Below are positions 56,363-64,000 of a DNA stretch of 64,000 nucleotides, one piece after another. The first letter of the stretch is position 1; the number at the start of each line of letters is the position of its first letter. This stretch comes from Bathynomus jamesi. Lineage: Eukaryota > Arthropoda > Malacostraca > Isopoda > Cirolanidae. The stretch lies in NCBI GenBank assembly GCA_023014485.1, contig JAJOZX010005786.1, forward strand, positions 1-64,000, in the 5' to 3' direction. The position numbers and the translations under genes were made by a program. The notes under the pieces were generated by a model. It saw nothing but the letters and a program-made list of their open reading frames with translations, had not been told where the DNA came from and searched no databases.

Positions 56363-56640
56363 CGGTACTTGTGGGTTATCTGTCGCCACTTTTTAATATT
56401 TTTTTTATTTATTTATTTTTATATATTAAGAGAAGAGGATTCTTTTACTGTACGGCATTGACGATTGGTTAGGTTAAGTCGTGCTAGTTTGGTTAAATAC
56501 CGTTTTATTTAACCAAACTAGCACGACTTAACCTAACCAATCGTCAATGCCGTACAGTATAAAGAATCCTCTTCTCTTAATATATAAAAATAAATACTTA
56601 AAAAAATTAAAAAGTGGCGACAGATAACCCACAAGTACCG
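56363..56640. mobile_element. Palindromic element with 6-bp duplication, copy 5
   Basis: Ends CGGTACTTGTGGGTTATCTG at 56363 and the reverse complement at 56640, arms ~137 bp, almost perfect. AATAAT flanks both sides (56357-56362 and 56641-56646). The middle has CGATTGGTTAGGTTAAGTCG as in the other copies, but neither the outer arm nor the centre matches copy 1. It lies inside the LINE coding sequence. Confidence 0.9.
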
Positions 56641-56757
56641 AATAATCTTCTCACGTCCGTCGTGAACTCTACCAGCGTTAATATGTTTAAAAACTGTTTA
56701 GATAGGCATTTTAAAAATATTAACGTCGTTTAAACTAATAAAATAATTAGGAACAGG

Positions 56758-57464
56758 AGCTCTGGGGGTGACAGTCGAGGTTTGAGTCTGTTGACGATTG
56801 ATGCCAGCTTGTGACATGCCAGCGTGTGGTATGCCAACGATAAAATTACATTATTAAAAAAAAAGAAATTAGACCAACACGAACTTACGTAGATGTAGCT
56901 CGTAGCGTAAACTAACCAACTTTTTGTTATAATCTTCATACTTTTTTTTTGTTCTGTTCTCATCCTTTCTTTATTTGCATGTCTGCAGTTTGCATGATAT
57001 GAGTGTTTTTTTGAGTTAAGACTGTGTTTGTATGGTTTGTAAGTGTTCTTATTTTAGTTCTTTTCATCTTTCACCCCTTTCTTATTTTCTTCGACTATTT
57101 TTCCGACTTGTCGGCAGTGGCCGGCGGATAATAATGGTGAGTCTTTTTCTCTCTTTTTCTGAATGGATTTTAACCCACGAATGATAGGTTTAGCTACTTA
57201 CTTAACCTCTTATTATCTTCTTTTAACCCCCTACTCTTCTTTCTCTTAGAGTGTATCTTAGGGTCTTTGCTAGCCTTAGCTTCTGTTGATCTGTAGATTA
57301 CATTATAATTACTTGTATGTCAATGACTGCACATTCAATTGTCCTGTAGATAGATATGTCTGTGTTGAGGTACCTTGACTAACACTGCGGCGTTGCCACA
57401 TGTGAGGCGAGGAACATTACATATGCGGGCAACTGTACATAATAAATGATTTTGGAACGGTCTA
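56758..57464. other. Unassigned stretch
   Basis: No ORF with motif. T-rich around 56940-57250. Confidence 0.4.
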
Positions 57465-58050
57465 CTAATGATGCTGCTCTGGTTCTACTTTTCGGTTCTG
57501 TTTACATGCATCCTTTAAAAACTTCATAGATGTCCCAATTTTGCGAAAATAAGAACGATTGTAGAATGATGTTAACTGAGTTAGAATGTCTATGTATTTG
57601 TAAGTATTTTTTAGCGTAAAATAACGATGCATACGCTTCTTGATGGTTCGTTGCACCGTTTCAGCTGAAGACGCTTTATGCACCGAATTATTGCGATAAT
57701 AACTAATGTTAAACTCCCACATCATGCTTTGTAAAGAACGACCTACAAACTCTTTCCCTAAGTCTGTGCAGAAATAGGCTGCAATTCTATTTTCCTTCAA
57801 CACCTAAGATTTCGTAGCTTTAGCAACAGTGTCTTGGGTTTTATTTTTATGAGTTACAAACCAGAAGTGTCTGGAGAAGACGCCAATTATAAGTAGAATA
57901 TACCTGTGACCATCATTATACGTCGAGTACCTTTGCATATTAGTCAAATATGCCTTCCATACTGTCCAGCGATGGTACTTAGTATCCTGGTCATGCAAAA
58001 AATTCTCAACATCTTTTTGCTTTACCTCTTCAGCATGTAGAGCCTCTCAA
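57465..58050 (-). pseudogene. Polinton/Maverick-type integrase, partial
   Basis: Minus-strand frame with DMQRYS-like NMQRYSTYNDGHRYILLIIG (first catalytic Asp position changed), VFSRHFWFVTHKNKT, then CTDLGKEFVGRSLQSMMWEF (second Asp), ASSAETVQRTIKKRMHRYFT (Glu) and NTYKYIDILTQLTSFYNRS. This is the rve-type integrase core of the F54H12.3-like family carried by Polintons. One in-frame stop (57804-57806) lies between the two halves. The C-terminal chromodomain-like tail is not seen, and the gene ends at 57465. These elements are virus-like, and related adintoviruses exist. Only a small part is present here. Confidence 0.75.
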
Positions 58051-58175
58051 TCCTACCGTAAGAAGCCGGGTTAGAAATATTGTAATAACGGTTCCCTAAT
58101 ACGTCAGCTATTTACGAAATTTAGAAGCGTATGGACAGGGGCGAATGTTGAAAATTTTCCTATTTTTCAAAGGTC

Positions 58176-58760
58176 TTAAACTGGTTGTACCTGTTGGATG
58201 AGTACTCTGTAGTGGGGTTTGAGTTGGCTGTTCCAGACTTTTATTCTGTTTTGGTTACCAATCAATATTTTTGGAATGTTCATCTCTTGTAACCTTGTTT
58301 CAGTATGGTCCCACCCTGGTGGGGATGGTCTCCCCCATTTTCTCACTAAATTAAGAATGATGGCAATAATGTTCGAACCCGGTACCATTGAGCCTTCGGC
58401 AATAACTTCACCTGTTTTAGACCATTGCATAATTGGATCACCACTCAATAGATTATAAAGGGTTACGCCTTTATTCCTCAGTGTATTAGGAAGGCTATTT
58501 TTTAGCACTTGTTCGACGTGGAGGGAGTTCCCACCATTGTCTTTGGAATGTTCGTCTCTAGTCTCAATATGCACACTTGCACAGTATCGTCACTTTGTTT
58601 GATAACTATGGGTAGTTCCATAGGTTTCTTATAGTCTTCATGCTCTTGAAGAAATTTTTGAAGAGCTTCTTAGTATAAAATTCTTTCCTCATCAGGATGT
58701 AATTGTTTATTTAATAAATTCATCAATTCTCTCTCTATTCTTCTGAGTCTGTTTTTCTGT
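58176..58760 (-). pseudogene. Polinton-associated ORF of unknown function
   Basis: From 58760: RPQKNRLRRIERELMNLL, a TAA near 58672, FLQEHEDYKKPMELPIV, then from 58574 a continuous stretch with LSGDPIMQWSKTGEVIAEGS and PGSNIIAIILNLVRKWGRPS, GWDHTETRLQEMNIPKILIG. The arrangement (coiled N-terminus, then a W(N/S)..GE....G....GSNI block and a final IPK.LIGN) matches a conserved ORF that I recall from Polinton/adintovirus-like elements. Its role is not known to me. It lies just upstream of the integrase on the same strand, in keeping with that origin. Confidence 0.6.
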
Positions 58761-58799
58761 GGTCTAGAGATGTTTCATAGATAATAAAGGGGCTAAAAC

Positions 58800-58960
58800 T
58801 GAAAATAGGACTAGCAGGGATGATTCACCTTTTGTGCAACAAGACGTTTTTTCTTTGACACAGCTTGTCTTTCACGAGCGAGTGTTTGTATTACGTTATT
58901 ATAACGACGTAAACGTCCCTTCTGTGACGCAGTCATTGGGAAGTTACATTTTATAACAGT
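58800..58960 (-). pseudogene. Small basic Polinton-associated ORF, fragment
   Basis: Minus-strand text MTASQKGRLRRYNNVIQTLA and SKKKRLVAQK resembles the short basic ORF (K..LRRY...L..L..KK.S.KKK) that precedes the previous gene in Polinton-like elements. It is incomplete and the surrounding frame is broken. Confidence 0.5.
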
Positions 58961-58990
58961 GAGACAGACTTCACAGGTACATTTTAAAAT

Positions 58991-59844
58991 ATTAGGGTCA
59001 ATGTTTTTAACAAACAGCCTCTGTAAGTAGGGGTGGGGAATCTAACATTTTATTTAGAACGAGTGGTTTCTATGGCCATTTTGGCTGCTGAATACGAATC
59101 CGGCTAGTTCTTGGACTTAAAATTAATTTTTTACCTGGTTCAGTGGGTTTTTTCAAAATGGCGGCCAAAATAAAATCGATTTTTTTTAATGATCAAAAAA
59201 CCGCTATCCTTCACATGTAATATGTCTTTTCATATGTTTTCATGGTGGCTGAACTCGAAAATAAACAAATGAGAGACATTAGGAGAGTGGTTAAGCAGAA
59301 AGATGACGAAAAATTTGAAAAAATGCCCGATCCATATCGAACATAAAGGATGAATGAGGCCTCCCACCTCCAAACCTTTATAACTGATAGAAAAAAATAA
59401 TTAATTGATAAATGCTTGCTATATTTTTAATCATGTTTATGTTCATTCTTCGATGTTGTTAAGTATCTAGTGTGTCGTAATATTGATGTTTTATTTAGGC
59501 TTGCTTTAGTGTTTTGGCATGGTCTGGTGTTCTGGTGTTTGGCTGCTTTCTCTTTTGTGGTTTCTTGGACTATCATGTTGTGCTAATTTACTTCAATAAT
59601 AATTGTACGAGTATATATTACTTTAATAATAATATACTGTAGTGTATATATACTTTAATAATAATAGTAAATAATATATCAAATACAATATTTGGTATAA
59701 TCTACTTTAATAATAATAATATATATGATACATCTAGCATGACTATAATTTGTATTACCTATCATATTTCGGTGTTATATGCCGACTAATGGGGTTTTAC
59801 TGTACTTGTAGATCCTAATGCTTAGTGACTGGTGATTAGTAATG
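58991..59844. other. Unassigned stretch
   Basis: Contains TTTATAATAATA-type simple sequence at 59590-59720 and no gene. It may include the upstream region of the following gene. Confidence 0.4.
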
Positions 59845-60957
59845 ATGGCTGGTGAAAGGAAATCACGCAGTGCCGCCAGAAGTGGACGAATTTAAACCGA
59901 CTGGAAATTTGCCACCAGGTACAGTTGTGATGCCAGCAAGATAGTTGCAAATGAACTAAGACGAGAGTGGATTAATAAAAATGTCTATCCCATGCATGAA
60001 AAAACTGGCGAAAAAAACAAGAGACGATTATGAACATTTTAACAAACTGAGAAAAAATGAACGCTGCCAACAAAAACCTTCAGTCGATTCTGAAAACGAT
60101 CCGAGTTTTGAAAAACCAACAACGGCAAAGACAGTTCCTTCTACTGATCGTAAACTTCGCTCATCGGAAGAAGACCTAAGCAAGGAAAAGAGTAACGAAC
60201 AACAAGCTATATTTCCGACAGTGAAAATTAGAACTGGCAAAAAAGTCTGGACGAAAACTTGATGCGGTGTATAGTCCAGTGTCTTGCCGAGGCAAGAACT
60301 TCTCCTGAAGAGCTTTCAAGAGTAATAGTAAGAGTAGCTAATATGGTTTTTGATCAAGATTGGAAGCTGAAGGCAGATGATAATGAGAAAGATTGTGAGG
60401 GTGAGATGGAGAGTGAAGACGAAGAGTTACAAGTCCGTCACCAGTATTCGACTTGACATATGCATTTCCGAGTCGCAGATCAATAATGCAATACTTTGAA
60501 GATGCTTCATACTTGAATCTAGAGTATGTCGCTCAACAAATCATCAACAAAGAGGATGACGTTGTGAGTGTAGGACTTGACGATACGACGAAGGCTGCCG
60601 GCTACCGGCTGTACGAAGTGAAGGCTGACCACATCACCATCTCTGGTCCAGCTGGCATGAAAAAGTCGCTGACAACTGGATATCTGGAAAAAGTCAACCA
60701 TTTCGGAGAGGATGGAGCCAGAGCTTACGAATTCAAACTGAGTTGTCTAACCGTACTAGCAAATTCTACCACTGACGAACTCAAATCTCAAATAGACTTC
60801 TGGATGTCTGAGCGAGCTAGTGAATGTGGAGTACTTTTACAGCATCTTGAAATCGAATCAAACAAGATCTTGAAGTGCTGCACCCATATCATTTTAGGAG
60901 TAGATCACGCTATAGACAAAGTGTTTAAAAACACAGAACAGAAAATCGGACGAATAA
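59845..60957 (+). pseudogene. Uncharacterised invertebrate gene family (DDTTKAAG), 5' part, split by a transposon
   Basis: Start-like ATGATGGCTGG near 59842. Around 59915 the frame reads CDASKIVANELRREWINKNV, then shifts to KKTRDDYEHFNKLRKNERCQ and later shifts again near 60230-60260 to CIVQCLAEARTSPEELSRVI. The longest open part (60453-60957) reads FPSRRSIMQYFEDASYLNLE, GLDDTTKAAGYRLYEVKADH, KKSLTTGYLEKVNHFGEDGA, FKLSCLTVLANSTTDELKSQ, IDFWMSERASECGVLLQHLE and IILGVDHAIDKVFKNTEQKI. The family is one I recall only as uncharacterized proteins in arthropods and cnidarians. The asp-rich DDTT and GVDH motifs may be catalytic, which is a guess. The gene is interrupted at 60957 by the CACTG element, and its 3' part is at 63753. 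Confidence 0.7.
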
Positions 60958-61238
60958 CACTGGTATGCATATGAAATTTTTTTGTCTGCTGTGAGGGTTT
61001 TTTCAACTCATTATATAATTCGACCATGGTGAATTCGAAAATGACATTGGTTTTCCTCAATCAGGTCAGGTTTTTTTCTCTATTGGCCATTTATTATAAG
61101 TCCAATTTTATCCCCACATTTATTGATTTTTTTAGCTTAAGCACTGTAGATACGAGTAATATTATAAGAACACTCGTGAAAAATTAAAACATTGTGTGAA
61201 TAAATACTTTTATTCATACAATGAATATGGAAAAAAGT

Positions 61239-63503
61239 TTATTGAGGAAGGAATGAAGTTTTTTTGGCTTTCCGTCTGTGTTTTTCTTCGGGCACGTCTC
61301 GCTTCAAACACCAGCAATAGTCCGCCAGCATATTGATATCCCAGTTTCCCTGGTACCTCTCTTCCATTATTTTGATATCTTGGTGAAATCGTTCACCCTG
61401 TTCCTCACTATAATCCCCGCAATTTTCAGGAAAATAGTCCAAGTGGGACCACAAAAAGTGCATTTTTATGGACATGCGCGACCCATGAGCTTTGAAAGCT
61501 TCCATCAAGTTTTCGACAACGGACTCGTCTTCTGGACTTCTACGCTTGCCAAGAAAATCAGTGACAACTGATTTGAATGCCTGCCAGGCATTCTTCTCAG
61601 TTGGAGTCATTGCGTTTTCGAACTGAGTATCCTTGATCAAAGTTCGAATTTGAGGACCATCAAAAACCCCAGCATTTAGTTTAGTATCAGATATATGAGG
61701 AAATTTACTCTCGAGATATCGGAATGCTGAACCCTCCTTATTCATTGATTTGATGAAATTTTTCATCAAGCCCAGCTTAATATGAAGTGGTGGGAGCAAA
61801 ATTTTTGTTGGTGGTACAAGGGGCACTGAAACGACATTATGCGACCCAGGTTCAAAATTCTCTCTGGATGCCCATTCACGCTGTGCATAGTGCTTCTCAT
61901 CCGCTCGGCTATCCCATTTGCAGAGGAAACATGGGTATTTCGTGTATCCCCCTTGCATTCCCAATACAAATGCCACAATCTGAAAAAAAATGAAAATATT
62001 TAAAGAATTTAGAGAATTTGTTCTATCAGATAAAAAAATCTATGCATTGGACTGTATCACTTCTGTGGGGAAGTTAAGTGTTCTTATACGCTCTCAAATA
62101 ACCTTTGGAAAAACAACATAGTCAATAGCAATAGTTTACTTATGATATTAGTATTACCCTCAAATCTCCACAGATCCTCCAGTTATGTTGGTCGTATACG
62201 AGAGCATCCAGTAAAATTTTCATGTTATCGTAGCTCTCAGTAAGTTGTACGGAATGTGCTACAGAGACTGATGCAACCCTATTCCCAAGGTTGAGAAGTA
62301 CTGCTTTCAAACTTCGTTTAGACGAGTCTATAAATAGCCTCCATTCTGATGCGTTATATGGCAGGCCCAAGGATTCGATTAGCCCCTCAACATTGCAGCA
62401 GTACACTAAGGAAGAGGTATTTTCGTGCACTGCAAAAAACTTGCGGAATTCTTCCTCTCGTTTCGCATACCAGGAGAATGTTGTTCCCGGAGCCAGCAAG
62501 TTGTCCTCTCGAAGTCGTGAGCCCAAGATCTCGGCAGCTAATTTGGAAAGTCCTAAATCCCTGGTAAGATCATTAAGTTTGGCCTGGTTGAGAGGCCTCG
62601 GCTCATTTGAAGCGGTATTTTGAGGTATATACGACTGGGACTGGTCATTGGCATTGGTCATTGATTCATCATCAGAATCATCGAAGTCCAGGGTTTGAGG
62701 TGGGTCGGGTATTGGAATTCCAGGACCATGGGGTACAGGTCTCATAGCAGAAGGAATGTCAGGGTATACAACAATGTGTTTATTCTTCTTGTTAACTCCT
62801 GAAAATAGAAACACAGAAACATGGATATAAAACTTGCATATGAAATAGAAGAAGCATTCAGACAGTGGCGGCTCGTGAGGGAAGGCTGCGGTCTGTAAGA
62901 TATGAAATAGGTCGATGGAGTCTGTATATTTTCTTTCTTTTTCATTCATATTGTCCCTTCCGGGACAATATGAATGAAAAAGAAAGAAAATATACAATCA
63001 TTGTATATGTAAATGTAACTTGTATAACAATATGTATGTGTAAATGTATTTTCTATAACAATATGTATATGTAAATGTATGATTACCGTTATGGTGAATA
63101 TTATGCTATATATGGTGAATATTACATTATGGTGAATATTATGTCATGTTTCATACGAGGATTTCAAAATATTTAAGAAAAATAAATTTATAAGCCCACC
63201 TTGGAGGTTTGTCATGCAGAAATAGCAATCTGTCACGTGATCCTTTCCTTCTCTCCAAATCATGGGAATTCCAAAAGGCAAAGATTTCGCTCTGCCTTTG
63301 CTCCATCTTCTCAAATTTTCAATGCACGTCTTGCAGCACATATGAGGGGCGAAATTTTTGGCCTGGTCCCCTAGCTTAATTCCAAAGTATGCTCTATACA
63401 TTGTCTTGACAAATTTAGTGATTTGGGACTGGTTATTTGGCATGGTAACCGTCCCACATATGTAGCAGAATCTATTGGGATCATTTTTACACGCTCTATT
63501 CAT
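61239..63503 (-). CDS. Intact three-exon transposase of CACTG element C
   Basis: Exons: 63503-63200, 62798-62158 and 61979-61239. Introns are 401 and 178 bp. Donors CAAG|GTGGGC and AGG|GTAATA, acceptors TTTTCAG|GAG and TTTTTTCAG|ATT. Exon lengths 304, 641 and 741 sum to 562 codons, giving 561 residues and a stop. Exon 1 holds the zinc-binding part (CKNDPNRFCYICG, APHMCCKTCIENL, DCYFC). Exon 2 holds NEPRPLNQAKLNDLTRDLGL, LFIDSSKRSLKAVLL (first Asp) and RICGDLR (second Asp). Exon 3 holds CFLCKW, LPPLHIKLGLMKNFIKSMNK, HFLWSHLDYFPENCG and SEEQGERFHQDIKIMEERYQG (Glu), ending in a basic tail. Copies A and B lack both introns. CxxC between the second Asp and the Glu recalls CMC and Transib transposases. 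Confidence 0.85.
62923..62996. repeat. Perfect 35-bp-arm hairpin in intron 1 of copy C
   Basis: Arms 62923-62957 and 62962-62996 are exact reverse complements (TTCATTCATATTGTCCC, then four bases, then GGGACAATATGAATG). A phrase CAGTGGCGGCTCGTGAGGG lies just before it at about 62860. This may be a small insertion that lengthened the intron. Confidence 0.85.
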
Positions 63504-63752
63504 TATGAAATATTTTATCTATATGCCTGAAAAGTAAAAAAAGATATTATACAAGTGAAACAAGTGATGATAGATGTTACTGTTCCAATTCCGCTTTGAC
63601 AAAATCACGAAAAATTCTATTTTACTTATGAGGCCATAGCCGGATAACCTGAGCTGATTGAGAAAAACGGATTGCAGATTCGAAATCAGCAGGAAACACT
63701 CTATAAGAATCACTTACAAAACCCTTGACAGCAAAATTGATGCATACCAGTG

Positions 63753-64000
63753 TAATCTACTTCAAGTTACGGCAGGAGAAAAAGTTTTCTGTTCTCCTGG
63801 TTCTTCCATTCATACTTTGTGACTCATTGCAATTGCTAAATTGCTCTCTCCCAGCTACGCCTCCCATTCGGTATCCCTATATAATGACTATAAATTTTGG
63901 ATGAAGGATAATGGACTCAAATGTGATGGATTCAAAGGATTCGTGGCAAACAGGTTTGGGAGAATCGCCGAGTTAGCAAAAGAATATTTGGCGAGGAGAG
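63753..64000 (+). pseudogene. Same gene, 3' part beyond the transposon
   Basis: The frame resumes with NLLQVTAGEKVFCSPGSSIH, has one stop after IHTL (at about 63819), and continues with AIAKLLSPSYASHSVSLYND and YKFWMKDNGLKC, then GFKGFVANRFGRIAELAKEY to the window end. It is the natural continuation of the 5' part. Removing the transposon and one TAA leaves the join one base out of frame, so an A was probably lost after insertion. The gene runs off the right edge. Confidence 0.7.

Larger units (their letters stand above)
53930..56757 (+). pseudogene. CR1/jockey-like LINE, ORF2 without 5' end, two nested insertions
   Basis: Domain order: endonuclease end (VTEPTRGGNIFDVVMTNDEN, ~53970), a ~200-codon linker, then reverse transcriptase with NPDALYPRHLKDLKN, FKLANVTPIFKKGDR, NYRPTSLTSIVGKLLESVV, QHGFRRHKSC, DVIYLDFKKAVD, VPQGSVLGSLLFVIYINDI and FADDT (catalytic FADD). 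The thumb/C-terminal part has VDKCKVLHIGSRNN, LYNSLVRPHLEYAIRFWCP and RVQRRATKLI. The final block continues after the palindrome at 56363-56640 with TSVVNSTSVNMFKN and stops near 56731. It is broken by stops at 54078, 54488, 55275 and 56177, and by a 189-bp insertion at 55499-55687. It must have been close to full length for ORF2 apart from the 5' part. Confidence 0.85.
60958..63752 (-). mobile_element. CACTG-ended DNA transposon, copy C, apparently complete
   Basis: The left end is CACTGGTATGCATATGAAAT at 60958, and the right end on the other strand is CACTGGTATGCATCAATTTT from 63752. Both continue with TGTC.GCTGT.AGGGTTTT, and about 100 bp in with CTCAATCAG(G/C)TCAGGTT. TAA flanks both ends (60955-60957 and 63753-63755). 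The element is 2795 bp, inserted in the gene that flanks it, and carries a spliced transposase gene with no disabling mutation seen. Confidence 0.9.

Noticed and set aside
61278..61571. Plus-strand ORFs opposite the copy C gene
   Set aside because: Shadow frames of the well-supported spliced gene on the minus strand.

Overview
This is a eukaryotic window. It has no operons or ribosome-binding sites, is AT-rich with many (TA)n, (GT)n and (GA)n microsatellites, has canonical GT..AG introns, and is a dense, repeatedly nested layer of transposable elements. No ordinary host gene was recognised. The mix of families points to an arthropod and fits a crustacean best: mariner/Tc1, piggyBac, BED and MYM-type hATs, Penelope with a GIY-YIG domain, CR1/jockey-like LINEs, Polinton, a tRNA-derived SINE, and CCTAA telomere-like tracts. 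The species cannot be read from the sequence.

Layout. 1-830: two overlapping ORFs of unknown origin with a viral or Polinton-like compact style, then minisatellites. 2.0-8.4 kb: mariner and Tc1 remnants, including two mariner halves joined head to head, a LINE endonuclease fragment and the first of five palindromic elements. 8.75-13.96 kb: an LTR element with no recognisable gag or pol. 14.17-21.28 kb: a piggyBac with TTAA ends, split by a hAT with its own 2.1-kb intron. 21.34-26.28 kb: two tandem copies (A, B) of a DNA transposon with CACTG/CACTA ends. 26.8-29.5 kb: two copies of one truncated hAT in opposite orientation, forming a 2.6-kb inverted repeat. 30.19-33.22 kb: a hAT one frameshift from intact.

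34.2-46.9 kb: a mariner deletion derivative, a LINE 3' end, a decayed copy (38.7-40.7 kb) of a cysteine-rich protein family known mostly as 'uncharacterized' in invertebrates, and a second copy (43.2-46.3 kb) carried on an element that sits with a perfect 8-bp target duplication inside a Tc1-like transposase gene. 47.1-48.0 kb: a Penelope 3' end. 48.8-52.0 kb: a three-deep nest, with a foldback version of the cysteine-rich element inside a palindromic element inside a Tc1. 52.2-56.8 kb: a pogo-like remnant and a LINE, both carrying palindromes. 57.5-59.0 kb: Polinton/Maverick integrase and associated ORFs. 59.8-64.0 kb: a gene of a second 'uncharacterized' invertebrate family, cut in two by an apparently intact, intron-containing CACTG element (60958-63752).

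The main result is that target-site reconstruction assigns orphan protein families to defined mobile elements. The CACTG elements have TAA duplications at two of three copies, and one copy encodes an intact 561-residue three-exon protein. The cysteine-rich family has AGG(G)TGTG ends and an 8-bp duplication. A third system is a set of near-perfect palindromes that share a core but differ in outer arms and duplication length (8 bp against 6 bp).
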